Source: Alphaproteobacteria bacterium
Lineage (GTDB): Bacteria; Pseudomonadota; Alphaproteobacteria; Micropepsales; Micropepsaceae
Reading direction: 5' to 3'
Assembly: GCA_017307315.1 (NCBI GenBank)
Contig: JAFKFF010000308.1
Coordinates: forward strand, 4,974 to 14,354
DNA: 9,381 bases
The translations under genes were made by a program, and so were the position numbers. The notes beneath the pieces are model-generated. The model saw nothing but the letters and a program-made list of their open reading frames with translations. It had not been told where the DNA came from and ran no database searches. Position 1 is the stretch's first letter. Every line of letters starts with the position of its first letter. Shown in pieces: positions 1 to 5,847 of the stretch.

Positions 1-278
1 CCATGATCGGCGCCGAGCCGAGTGAGGCCGTGAAACACATTTTCCGTCATCAGGTCGAAATGCAGGGTTCCAGTGCGCACCATGCTGCCCAGCGCGACAT
101 AGCCGTCGAAGCGGTCGGCGCGGGCCCCCATTGCGATCGCGGCGGGAATCTCCAGCACCCCCGGTACGGGCGCGCGCGTGAAATAGGCTCCGCCCAGTTG
201 CAGCGCCTTCGTCGCCCCGTCGGTCAGGGCGTCGGAAACCGCCGGATGGTAGCGCGCCTCCACGATGAGGATATTCAT
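1..278 (-). CDS. ribH: 6,7-dimethyl-8-ribityllumazine synthase, C-terminus cut off by the window edge
   Basis: Lumazine synthase condenses 5-amino-6-ribitylamino-uracil with 3,4-dihydroxy-2-butanone 4-phosphate, the penultimate step of riboflavin synthesis, in the cytoplasm. Only the first 92 codons are present; a full protein is usually about 150-160 residues, so roughly the last 60 lie to the left. Visible family marks are the N-terminal strand with an aromatic residue (ILIVEARY, residues 3-10), the PGVLEIPAA segment (39-47), and the active-site loop with Thr71 and His73, matching the phosphate-binding Thr and catalytic His of the family. The loop reads RTGTLH where most members have RG-x-T-x-H, a local divergence. 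The ATG at 278 follows GGAG with six bases between. It lies 41 bp behind nrdR and is probably co-transcribed with it. Family call is strong; the loop suggests a divergent subgroup. Confidence 0.9.
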   Translation of the reverse strand, partial: MNILIVEARYHPAVSDALTDGATKALQLGGAYFTRAPVPGVLEIPAAIAMGARADRFDGYVALGSMVRTGTLHFDLMTENVFHGLTRLGADH

Positions 279-319
279 GTCATGCTCCGGCGTTGCGACC
301 GAGGCGCATATCTCGACAT

Positions 320-781
320 CTACTTGGTATCGTCGCCTTCCAGCTCGCCGATCAGGGCCTCGAAATCGCGCGTCTCGCGGAAATTGCGATAGACCGAGGC
401 GAAGCGGACATAGGCCACCTTGTCCAGGCTGGCGAGCGCTTGCATCACCAACTCGCCGATCATGTTGGCAGGAATTTCGTTTTCGCCCATCGATTCCAGG
501 CGGCGGACGATGCCGGTGACCATGCGGTCGATCCGCTCGCGTTCCACCGGGCGCTTGCGCAAGGCGTGATTGATCGAGCGTTCCAGCTTGTCGCGGTCGA
601 AGGCTTCGCGCCGTCCATTCTTCTTGACCACGATCAGCTCGCGCAGCTGGACGCGCTCGAACGTCGTAAAGCGGCCGCCGCATTCCGGGCAATGACGGCG
701 GCGCCGGATGGCGGAATTGTCCTCCGAAGGACGGCTGTCCTTCACCTGGCTGTCTTCATGTCCGCAGAATGGGCACCGCAT
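320..781 (-). CDS. nrdR: Transcriptional repressor NrdR
   Basis: NrdR senses ATP/dATP and represses ribonucleotide reductase genes by binding NrdR boxes in their promoters. The 153-residue product has the expected length and two-domain plan. The N-terminal zinc ribbon has Cys3, Cys6, Cys31 and Cys34, and an Arg-rich stretch (RRRR, 26-29) of the DNA-binding face precedes the second Cys pair. An ATP-cone domain fills about residues 48-138, with its [16 protein letters not shown] opening and the [13 protein letters not shown] motif near the end. The ATG follows the glyA stop by nine bases, and those bases contain a GAGG ribosome-binding site, so translation is probably coupled to glyA. The glyA-nrdR-rib gene order is common in alphaproteobacteria. 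No NrdR box was recognised in this window, so its targets lie elsewhere. Confidence 0.97.
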   Translation of the reverse strand: MRCPFCGHEDSQVKDSRPSEDNSAIRRRRHCPECGGRFTTFERVQLRELIVVKKNGRREAFDRDKLERSINHALRKRPVERERIDRMVTGIVRRLESMGENEIPANMIGELVMQALASLDKVAYVRFASVYRNFRETRDFEALIGELEGDDTK

Positions 782-790
782 CGGAACCTC

Positions 791-2092
791 TCAATAAATC
801 GGAAAACGGCGGCAGAGATCGCTGACGCGGCTGCGTACGCTCTCTTCCACCGCGGCGTCGCCTTCCTCATGGTTCTTGTTCGCCAGACCGTCGATCACTT
901 CCACAATCAGCTTGCCGATTTCGCGGAACTCCTGGGGTCCGAAGCCGCGGGTGGTGCCGGCGGGCGTGCCCAGCCGGATGCCGGAGGTGACAAAGGGCTT
1001 TTCCGGATCGTAGGGGATCGCGTTCTTGTTGCAGGTGATGTAGGCGCGATCGAGCGCCTTTTCCGCGAATTTGCCGGTGGCCTTTTTGGGCCTGAGATCA
1101 ACCAGCATCAGATGATTGTCGGTGCCGCCAGATACGATATCCAGGCCCTGGGCCTTCAAGGTCTCGGCCAGCGCGCGGGCGTTCTCCACCACATTTTTGG
1201 CGTAGATCTTGAAGTCGGGCCGCAGCGCCTCCTGGAACGCGACCGCCTTGGCCGCGATCACGTGCATCAGGGGGCCGCCCTGAAGGCCGGGGAAAATCGC
1301 CGAGTTGATCTTCTTGGCGATGGCCTCGTCGTTGGTGAGGATCAGGCCGCCGCGGGGACCGCGCAGCGATTTGTGCGTGGTCGAAGTCACAACATGGGCA
1401 TGGGGCAGCGGTGATGGATGGGCCCCGCCCGCCACCAGGCCGGCGAAATGCGCCATGTCCACCATCAGGTAGGCGCCGACGTCGTCCGCGATTTCGCGAA
1501 ACCGCTTGAAGTCCCAGACCCGCGAATAAGCCGTGCCGCCCGCTATGATCAGCTTGGGCTTGTGTTGGCGCGCACTTTCGGCAATCGCGTCCATGTCTAG
1601 CAGGTGATCGTCCCGCCGCACGCCATAAGGGACGACCTTGAACCATTTGCCGCTCATGTTGACCGGCGAGCCGTGCGTCAGATGTCCGCCCGCCGCCAGG
1701 TCGAGGCCCATGAACGTATCACCGGGATTGAGCAGCGCCAGGAAGACGGCCTGGTTCATCTGGCTGCCGGAATTGGGCTGGACGTTGGCGAACTGGCAGT
1801 TGAACAGCCTCTTGGCCCGCTCGATCGCCAGAGTTTCGATCACATCGACATATTCGCATCCGCCGTAATAACGCTTCCCCGGATAGCCTTCGGCATATTT
1901 GTTGGTGAGGACCGAACCCTGGGCCTCCAGCACGGCTTTGGAAACGATGTTCTCCGACGCAATCAGTTCGATCTTGCCGCGCTGGCGGCCCAGTTCGTCG
2001 GCGATGGAAGCGGCGATCTCCGGGTCGGCTTCCGCCAGACCGCGCGTGAAAAACCCCGGATTTTCCGAAATGGAATTGGCCACAGCCGACAT
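791..2092 (-). CDS. glyA: Serine hydroxymethyltransferase
   Basis: This PLP enzyme interconverts serine and glycine while loading a one-carbon unit onto tetrahydrofolate. The 433-residue product is full length. Recognisable blocks are [11 protein letters not shown] and the [15 protein letters not shown] substrate/PLP region, the [16 protein letters not shown] segment, [13 protein letters not shown], and the PLP lysine, Lys241, in [13 protein letters not shown]. The reading frame stays open upstream to a GTG at 2140. I chose the ATG at 2092 because an AAGGTGG stretch lies just before it and the protein then begins like other alphaproteobacterial members (short polar leader, then NPGFF). It is the first gene of the minus-strand cluster with nrdR and ribH, and it shares a roughly 250-bp divergent upstream region with the MucR-family gene. 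I saw no glycine or folate riboswitch in its leader. Confidence 0.97.
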   Translation of the reverse strand: MSAVANSISENPGFFTRGLAEADPEIAASIADELGRQRGKIELIASENIVSKAVLEAQGSVLTNKYAEGYPGKRYYGGCEYVDVIETLAIERAKRLFNCQFANVQPNSGSQMNQAVFLALLNPGDTFMGLDLAAGGHLTHGSPVNMSGKWFKVVPYGVRRDDHLLDMDAIAESARQHKPKLIIAGGTAYSRVWDFKRFREIADDVGAYLMVDMAHFAGLVAGGAHPSPLPHAHVVTSTTHKSLRGPRGGLILTNDEAIAKKINSAIFPGLQGGPLMHVIAAKAVAFQEALRPDFKIYAKNVVENARALAETLKAQGLDIVSGGTDNHLMLVDLRPKKATGKFAEKALDRAYITCNKNAIPYDPEKPFVTSGIRLGTPAGTTRGFGPQEFREIGKLIVEVIDGLANKNHEEGDAAVEESVRSRVSDLCRRFPIY

Positions 2093-2275
2093 CGCCACCA
2101 CCTTGTTGAGAAGCCGGCCCGATCTTGACGGGTCCAGCACGGGTCGCGGATTTACCCTGCCCCGGGCACCAAATCTAGCGCGGCTTTCGCCAGACCCCTA
2201 GGCCGCCGGAGCAGCAATTAAGACATTGGATTTCCAGGGTTTTTAGCATGCCGGATCGAGAGGATAGTAAAAACA

Positions 2276-2307
2276 CCCTCTATACTGTAAGCTACAAGTA
2301 TAGAGGG
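2276..2307. promoter_or_regulatory. Perfect inverted repeat upstream of the MucR-family gene (candidate operator)
   Basis: CCCTCTATACT (2276-2286) and AGTATAGAGGG (2297-2307) are exact reverse complements separated by ten bases, and the inner GTA/TAC can pair further with one bulged A. The site is 39 bp before the regulator's start codon and about 180 bp before the glyA start. Ros/MucR proteins are known to bind AT-rich, often inverted-repeat sites near their own promoters, so autoregulation is a reasonable inference. A leader-RNA hairpin is the alternative. No T-run follows, so it is not a typical intrinsic terminator. Confidence 0.55.
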
Positions 2308-2346
2308 CAGAGAATCAGTAATTGCTGCCCGGAGCCCGGATCAAGC

Positions 2347-2763
2347 ATGCGCGAAGACAATCGCAACGACGAAGAAATTCTGAAGCTGGTGACGGAAATC
2401 GTTTCCGCTTATGTCAGCAAGAACCCCGTCGCGGCCGAAGATCTGCCCAATGTGATCAAAAGCGTGCATGCGACCTTGGGCGCCTTTCAGGGCGGCGAGG
2501 CGGTGGTCCTCGCCCGCCAACCTGCAGTGCCGGTGAAGAAATCCGTGACCCCGGACTACATCGTCTGCCTGGAAGACGGCAAAAAACTCAAAATGCTGAA
2601 GCGCTATCTCAGAGCGCAATATGGGCTGACGCCGGAGGCCTATCGCGCCAAATGGAATCTGCCCGCCGATTACCCGATGACCGCACCCAACTATGCGGCG
2701 CGGCGCAGCGAATTCGCCAAGCAAAGCGGCCTGGGAAAACCGCGGCGCAAACCGCGCGACTAA
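2347..2763 (+). CDS. MucR/Ros-family transcriptional regulator lacking most zinc ligands
   Basis: MucR/Ros proteins are small DNA-binding regulators that control surface polysaccharide, motility and cell-cycle genes in alphaproteobacteria and often repress themselves. The 138-residue product fits the family: a helical N-terminal segment (ILKLVTEIVSAYVSKN, 11-26) associated with self-assembly, then the prokaryotic zinc-finger-like domain from about residue 70, ending YRAKWNLPADYPMTAPNYAARR. The odd feature is the finger. Cys74 is kept, but the second Cys position is Asp77, and the His positions are Tyr87 (KRYL), Gln91 and Tyr92. This domain is therefore unlikely to hold zinc in the classical way; Ros homologues folding without zinc are known. 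An in-frame ATG at 2248 exists, but it would place the inverted repeat inside the gene, and homologues begin near the ATG at 2347. Its targets cannot be told from this window. Confidence 0.92.
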   Translation: MREDNRNDEEILKLVTEIVSAYVSKNPVAAEDLPNVIKSVHATLGAFQGGEAVVLARQPAVPVKKSVTPDYIVCLEDGKKLKMLKRYLRAQYGLTPEAYRAKWNLPADYPMTAPNYAARRSEFAKQSGLGKPRRKPRD

Positions 2764-2948
2764 CTTTTCCGTTCCATTACGTATTTGAGTTTGCGGGCCG
2801 CGGCCTGCGCCAGCGCGTCGCGCCCCGCTATGGCGGGACCAACGATGCTGGCTTCCCTGCCGCTGGAGGGATCGATTGCGGTCGCCTTGACCACGTTTCC
2901 TTGCACCACGAATTCGAAAAGGATTTCGCCTTGTCCCTTGTCAGCCAT
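2760..2948 (-). CDS. Small DUF6898-like conserved protein
   Basis: A 62-residue product of unknown function. From memory it resembles the short alphaproteobacterial DUF6898 family: a beta-rich N-terminal half (EILFEFVVQGNVVKATAIDP), the central SIVGPA segment, and a helical tail rich in Ala, Arg and Lys (AAARKLKYVMER). There is no signal peptide or membrane segment, so it is probably cytoplasmic. Its TAG stop overlaps the TAA stop of the convergent MucR-family gene by four shared positions (CTAA, 2760-2763). The ATG at 2948 has no strong ribosome-binding site. It may be read from rpoZ, 191 bp upstream on the same strand, but the repeat element lies between them. The coding call rests on family resemblance and codon pattern; no function should be inferred. 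Confidence 0.75.
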   Translation of the reverse strand: MADKGQGEILFEFVVQGNVVKATAIDPSSGREASIVGPAIAGRDALAQAAARKLKYVMERKS

Positions 2949-3000
2949 TCGACAAGCGCATCCGGGCCGGATTGCTAGCGACAGCGCAAGGAGACGGCGT

Positions 3001-3017
3001 GCCGGTTTTCAACCGGC
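3001..3017. repeat. Short GC-rich stem-loop in the rpoZ-DUF6898 gap
   Basis: GCCGGTT (3001-3007), loop TTC, then AACCGGC (3011-3017) forms a perfect 7-bp stem. No run of T follows on either strand, so it does not look like an intrinsic terminator. It sits between the small DUF6898-like gene and the longer palindromic repeat element and could stabilise an mRNA 3' end or be part of that element. Confidence 0.5.
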
Positions 3018-3030
3018 CACGCGCTTGGGC

Positions 3031-3104
3031 TGGACCCGCTCACGCGCAAATGCGCGCCGGCCGCTCGCCTGAACTCGCGGCGTTCGCCTGCTTTCGCGGG
3101 TCCA
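3031..3104. repeat. Palindromic REP-like element, complete copy
   Basis: A 74-bp unit bounded by 9-bp perfect terminal inverted repeats, TGGACCCGC (3031-3039) and GCGGGTCCA (3096-3104). Inside is a second hairpin, CGCGCA-AA-TGCGCG (3043-3056), and a 7-bp direct repeat TCGCCTG (3065 and 3084). It contains no reading frame of note. Its size, GC-rich palindromes and intergenic position fit a REP/MITE-like dispersed element, but whether it recurs elsewhere in the genome cannot be seen here. Confidence 0.65.
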
Positions 3105-3134
3105 CTGGACCCGCTCACGCGCAAATGCGCGCCG
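3105..3134. repeat. Second, truncated copy of the palindromic element
   Basis: Thirty bases identical to 3030-3059, 75 bp further on, including the CGCGCA-AA-TGCGCG hairpin (3118-3131). The copy stops five bases before the rpoZ stop codon. Together with the end of the first copy it creates the 19-bp near-palindrome GCGGGTCCA-C-TGGACCCGC (3096-3114). An outer pair, GCCTGC (3086-3091) with GCAGGC (3134-3139), could close a branched structure ending directly at the rpoZ stop codon. Confidence 0.7.
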
Positions 3135-3139
3135 CAGGC

Positions 3140-3523
3140 TCACTCCTCGTAATCGGCTTCGGGCTCGGGCTGGGGTTCCGCCCGGCGCTGGGCTTCGGTG
3201 GTCAAAGCCCGCAGCAGCTCTTCTTCCGTCACCTGGCGATGCGAGGGATCCTCGCGGTCATCCGCCTCGGGCCGCGCCTCTTCCGGCTCGTCCACTTCCG
3301 CATGCTTCTGCAGCGAGCGGATGTAATCTTCCTTGACGTCTTCGGGCTTCAGCGAGCGGGCGGCGATTTCCCGAAGCGCCACGACGGGGTTCTTGTCCCG
3401 GTCCCGCTCCAGGAGCGGCTCGGCGCCGCCGGACAATTGGCGGGCGCGAAAACCAGCCGCCAGCACCAGATCGAAGCGGTTGGGAATCTTGTCGACACAG
3501 TCTTCGACGGTCACGCGAGCCAT
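3140..3523 (-). CDS. rpoZ: DNA-directed RNA polymerase omega subunit
   Basis: Omega is the small RNA polymerase subunit that helps fold and hold the beta' subunit. The N-terminal half is typical: [21 protein letters not shown] (residues 1-21), FRARQLS, then the [12 protein letters not shown] block around 43-54 that contacts beta'. The C-terminal part, about residues 75-127, is a charged Glu/Arg/Pro-rich tail such as alphaproteobacterial omegas often carry; the total of 127 residues is within their range. An AAGGA ribosome-binding site lies six bases before the ATG. Upstream, 119 bp separate it from folK, with a possible weak promoter (TTGCCG, 17-bp spacer, TATGGG, reading 3631 to 3603) and a leader hairpin. 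In many alphaproteobacteria the next gene is the RelA/SpoT homologue; here it is a repeat element and a DUF6898-like gene. Confidence 0.96.
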   Translation of the reverse strand: MARVTVEDCVDKIPNRFDLVLAAGFRARQLSGGAEPLLERDRDKNPVVALREIAARSLKPEDVKEDYIRSLQKHAEVDEPEEARPEADDREDPSHRQVTEEELLRALTTEAQRRAEPQPEPEADYEE

Positions 3524-3548
3524 GAAAATTCCTTTGAGTCAGTGGGTT

Positions 3549-3582
3549 GCCGGCAATTCCGAAGACGGAATGTCGGGCCGGC
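3549..3582 (-). promoter_or_regulatory. Two-tier stem-loop in the rpoZ 5' leader
   Basis: ATTCCG (3556-3561) and CGGAAT (3566-3571) form an inner 6-bp stem with a 4-base loop. GCCGGC at 3549-3554 and again at 3577-3582 can form an outer stem around it. The structure lies 25-60 bases upstream of the rpoZ start codon, so it would be in the transcribed leader if the promoter is upstream. There is no T-run, hence no intrinsic terminator for folK. A role in rpoZ expression is inference. Confidence 0.4.
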
Positions 3583-3642
3583 GACAGCCTCTTTCAGCCA
3601 GTCCCATACAGAAAAAGCCCTGATCCGGCAAGATAATAGAGA

Positions 3643-4143
3643 CTAGCCCCGGGGCAGCCGCGATAACAGCTCGGCGATCGGGGTTCCGGTCACCGGGTGC
3701 GTCCAATCCGGGGCAACTTCCGCCAAGGGTTCCAGAACGAAGCGCCGCTCCGCCACCCGGGGGTGAGGAAGACGGGGCCGCCCCTCCTCGTTCCGCCCGC
3801 CATAATCGATCAGATCCAGGTCCAGGGTCCGGGGCGCATTCGGAGCGGAACGCTTGCGCCCGAAATCAGTTTCCACATCGTGCAAAAGCTCCAGCAAGGC
3901 AAGGGGTTGAAGCGAGGTCCCGACCCGCGCCACCGCATTCGTGAATGGCGGGTCTGAAGGGTCGGGCCACGCCGCGGTCCGATGGAAGCGGGAAATTTCA
4001 AGGATCTGCACGTCCCGCGCTTCAAGCGCCCTCACCGCGGCCCTGAGGGTATCGGCCGGAGATCCGGCGGAAGACGGAATATTGGCGCCCAGCGCAATGA
4101 AGATTTTGGGCAATTCGCCCGGTGGGCCTTTCAGGTCCGGCAA
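3643..4143 (-). CDS. folK: 2-amino-4-hydroxy-6-hydroxymethyldihydropteridine pyrophosphokinase
   Basis: HPPK transfers pyrophosphate from ATP to 6-hydroxymethyl-dihydropterin, a step of folate synthesis, in the cytoplasm. The 166-residue product has the family core: IFIALGANI at 14-22, the substrate loop near Trp59 and PPFTNAV (65-71), the magnesium-binding Asp108 and Asp110 in PRTLDLDLIDYG, and the LPHPR and FVLEPLAEVAP segments. No ATG is available in the right place: upstream the frame reaches a TAG at 4167. I chose TTG at 4143 because AGGGA lies eight bases before it; a second TTG at 4113 is possible. The start is only 13 bp from the ATG of the divergent NYN gene. rpoZ follows downstream on the same strand, a common alphaproteobacterial order. 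Confidence 0.94.
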   Translation of the reverse strand: MPDLKGPPGELPKIFIALGANIPSSAGSPADTLRAAVRALEARDVQILEISRFHRTAAWPDPSDPPFTNAVARVGTSLQPLALLELLHDVETDFGRKRSAPNAPRTLDLDLIDYGGRNEEGRPRLPHPRVAERRFVLEPLAEVAPDWTHPVTGTPIAELLSRLPRG

Positions 4144-4146
4144 TTT

Positions 4147-4156
4147 GGAGGTCCCT
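4147..4156. promoter_or_regulatory. Back-to-back ribosome-binding sites of the divergent folK and NYN genes
   Basis: GGAGG on the plus strand (4147-4151) is five bases from the NYN ATG at 4157. On the minus strand AGGGA (4156-4152) is eight bases from the folK TTG at 4143. Both lie in the 13-bp gap between the start codons. This decides both start choices and means each gene's promoter must lie inside the other's coding region. Confidence 0.6.
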
Positions 4157-4717
4157 ATGCTTTTCTACCCGTCCGAAAAACTGGCCCTGTTCATCGATGG
4201 CGCCAATCTCTACGGCGCGGCCAAGGGCCTTCAGTTCGACATCGATTACAAGCGCCTGTTGGAGCTTTTCGCCCGCAAGGGCACCCTGGTCCGCGCCTTT
4301 TATTATACCGCCGTCGCCGAGGACCAGGAATTCTCGCCGCTGCGCCCCCTGGTGGATTGGCTGGATTACAACGGCTTTTCGGTGGTGACCAAGCCGCTCA
4401 AGGAATTCACCGACGCCCAGGGACGGCGGCGCGTTAAAGGCAATATGGACATCGAACTGGCCATCGACGTGATGGAGATGGCGGCCTCGGTGGACCATGT
4501 GGTGATCTTCTCCGGCGACGGGGACTTCCGCCGCCTGGTCGAAGCCGTCCAGCGGCGCGGCCGCCGTGTTTCGGTGGTGTCCACCATCCGCACCCAGCCC
4601 CCCATGGTGGCCGACGAACTGCGCCGGCAGGCGGACAATTTCATCGAGCTGGACGATCTGAAGAACCAGATCGCGCGCGAAGGAAGCAAGATGGGGCAGT
4701 TTGCGCCCGCAGTCTGA
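4157..4717 (+). CDS. NYN-domain (LabA/DUF88-type) PIN-fold nuclease-like protein
   Basis: NYN proteins have a PIN-like fold with a ring of acidic residues and are generally predicted RNases; LabA is a cyanobacterial clock-related relative. The 186-residue product contains the diagnostic acidic motifs: FIDGANLYG (Asp14, Asn17), KGNMDIELAIDVM (Asp98, Asp104) and FSGDGDF (Asp121, Asp123), followed by the VSVVSTI strand and the LRRQADNFIELDDL end. The catalytic acids all appear present, so it should be active, but its substrate is unknown. The ATG at 4157 has a good GGAGG site; the frame runs upstream antisense to folK, but that part is not typical of the family. The uracil-DNA glycosylase gene starts 19 bp downstream, so the two are probably co-transcribed. 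This gene is a regular neighbour of folK and smpB in alphaproteobacteria, from general knowledge of that neighbourhood. Confidence 0.9.
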   Translation: MLFYPSEKLALFIDGANLYGAAKGLQFDIDYKRLLELFARKGTLVRAFYYTAVAEDQEFSPLRPLVDWLDYNGFSVVTKPLKEFTDAQGRRRVKGNMDIELAIDVMEMAASVDHVVIFSGDGDFRRLVEAVQRRGRRVSVVSTIRTQPPMVADELRRQADNFIELDDLKNQIAREGSKMGQFAPAV

Positions 4718-4736
4718 ATCCGTTTAAGCGGAGGGC

Positions 4737-5378
4737 ATGAAAAGCCCTCTCACGCCTTCGCCCGATTGCCCGCTCTGTCCCCGGCTCGCCGCCTTTCGTG
4801 CCGAGAACCGCAAGAAACATCCCGATTGGTTCAACGCGCCGGTGCCCGGTTTCGGGTCGATGAACGCCAGGCTGGCGATCGCAGGACTGGCGCCGGGACT
4901 GCAAGGCGCCAATCGGACCGGGCGCCCCTTCACCGGGGATTGGGCGGGAGATCTGCTCTATGCCACCCTGCTCAAATTCGGATTGGCCAAAGGCGTCTAC
5001 GACGAGCGGATCGACGACACGCTGGAACTGGTCGATTGCCGCATCGTCAACTCGGTGCGCTGTGTGCCGCCCCAGAACAAGCCCGAACCGTCGGAGATCA
5101 AGACATGCCGCCAGTTCCTGATCAGCGAACTGTCATGCATGCCGCAGGTGAACGCGATTTTGGCGCTGGGCAAGATCGCCCATGACAGCGTGCTCAAGAC
5201 ATTGGATGCCCGGATCGCCGCGCATCCCTTCAAGCACGGATCCGTGTACCGGGTCGGGAAATTTCAGCTGATCTCCAGCTATCACTGCTCGCGCTACAAC
5301 ACCAACACGGGCGTCCTGACCACCGAGATGTTCGAAACCGTGGTCGCGAAGGCAAAAAAGCTAGCCGCGATTGCGTAG
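4737..5378 (+). CDS. Uracil-DNA glycosylase, family 5 (UDGb-like), iron-sulfur type
   Basis: Family-5 uracil-DNA glycosylases remove uracil and some other deaminated bases from DNA to start base-excision repair. The 213-residue product has four cysteines in the arrangement used for a 4Fe-4S cluster: Cys11 and Cys14 at the N-terminus, Cys109 and Cys124 in the middle. The first active-site motif is [19 protein letters not shown] (50-68), lacking the Asp/Asn general base of family 1 and family 4, as expected for family 5. [12 protein letters not shown] (105-116) and [12 protein letters not shown] (181-192, His183) are the other family blocks; Cys184 replaces the more usual Pro of the HPS motif. 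The ATG keeps the N-terminal cysteine pair; a GGAGG lies rather close (2-3 bases). It follows the NYN gene by 19 bp and its 3' end overlaps smpB by 18 bp. Confidence 0.93.
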   Translation: MKSPLTPSPDCPLCPRLAAFRAENRKKHPDWFNAPVPGFGSMNARLAIAGLAPGLQGANRTGRPFTGDWAGDLLYATLLKFGLAKGVYDERIDDTLELVDCRIVNSVRCVPPQNKPEPSEIKTCRQFLISELSCMPQVNAILALGKIAHDSVLKTLDARIAAHPFKHGSVYRVGKFQLISSYHCSRYNTNTGVLTTEMFETVVAKAKKLAAIA

Positions 5379-5834
5379 CAGCCGCGCCTTGTCGCGCTGC
5401 CAGTCGCGCTGTTTTTCCGTTTCGCGCTTGTCGTGCAGCTTCTTGCCCTTGGCCACGCCCAATTCGAGTTTGGCGATGCCTTTGGCGTTGAAATACATCT
5501 TCAGCGGAACCAGGGTCATGCCCTCGCGCTGCGCCGCCGAAGACAGTTTGGCGATCTCGCTCTTGCGCACCAGAAGCTTGCGGGTGCGCTTGGGCTCGTG
5601 GTTGAAGCGGCTGGCCTGGGTGTATTCGGGAATATAGGCGTTCACCAGGAACACCTCGCCATCCTTCGCCTGGGCATAGCTTTCCCCGATGGTCGCCTTG
5701 CCATTGCGCAGGCTTTTGACTTCCGATCCTGTCAGCACGATCCCGGCCTCCAGCACGCTGTCGATCGCATAGGCGTAGCGCGCCTTGCGATTGTCCGCGA
5801 TCATCTTGGAGCCGTCGTCTTTTTTCTTGGCCAT
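5361..5834 (-). CDS. smpB: SsrA-binding protein SmpB
   Basis: SmpB binds tmRNA and delivers it to stalled ribosomes for trans-translation. The 157-residue product is of normal length. Family marks are the N-terminal [13 protein letters not shown], the [14 protein letters not shown] block (34-47), the AYIPEY strand, LLVRKSEI, and the Lys/Arg-rich C-terminal tail ([10 protein letters not shown] then the final Arg-rich helix) that enters the ribosomal mRNA channel. It begins 13 bp after dapA with only a poor ribosome-binding site, so translation probably depends on dapA read-through or coupling. Its last 18 bases overlap the convergent glycosylase gene. The tmRNA gene itself is not in this window. 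Confidence is high. Confidence 0.97.
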   Translation of the reverse strand: MAKKKDDGSKMIADNRKARYAYAIDSVLEAGIVLTGSEVKSLRNGKATIGESYAQAKDGEVFLVNAYIPEYTQASRFNHEPKRTRKLLVRKSEIAKLSSAAQREGMTLVPLKMYFNAKGIAKLELGVAKGKKLHDKRETEKQRDWQRDKARLLRNRG

Positions 5835-5847
5835 CGGGGTACCGGTC

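Noticed and set aside
293..1414. A 373-codon open frame on the plus strand
   Set aside because: It is antisense to nrdR and glyA, which are certain genes. Long antisense frames are common in GC-rich codon usage, and the translation resembles no family.
2093..2346. Riboswitch in the glyA leader
   Set aside because: I looked for a glycine, tetrahydrofolate or SAM-type layout in this leader and recognised none. The only clear structure is the palindrome near the MucR gene.
2248..2346. N-terminal extension of the MucR-family protein from the ATG at 2248
   Set aside because: The extra 33 residues are unlike the family and would place the perfect inverted repeat within the coding region.
3001..3017. 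Intrinsic terminator
   Set aside because: The stem is good, but neither strand has the T-run that should follow, so it is listed only as a stem-loop.
3030..3134. Possible CRISPR array from a 30-bp direct repeat
   Set aside because: There are only two copies, the intervening sequence is part of the same palindromic unit, and no cas gene is present.
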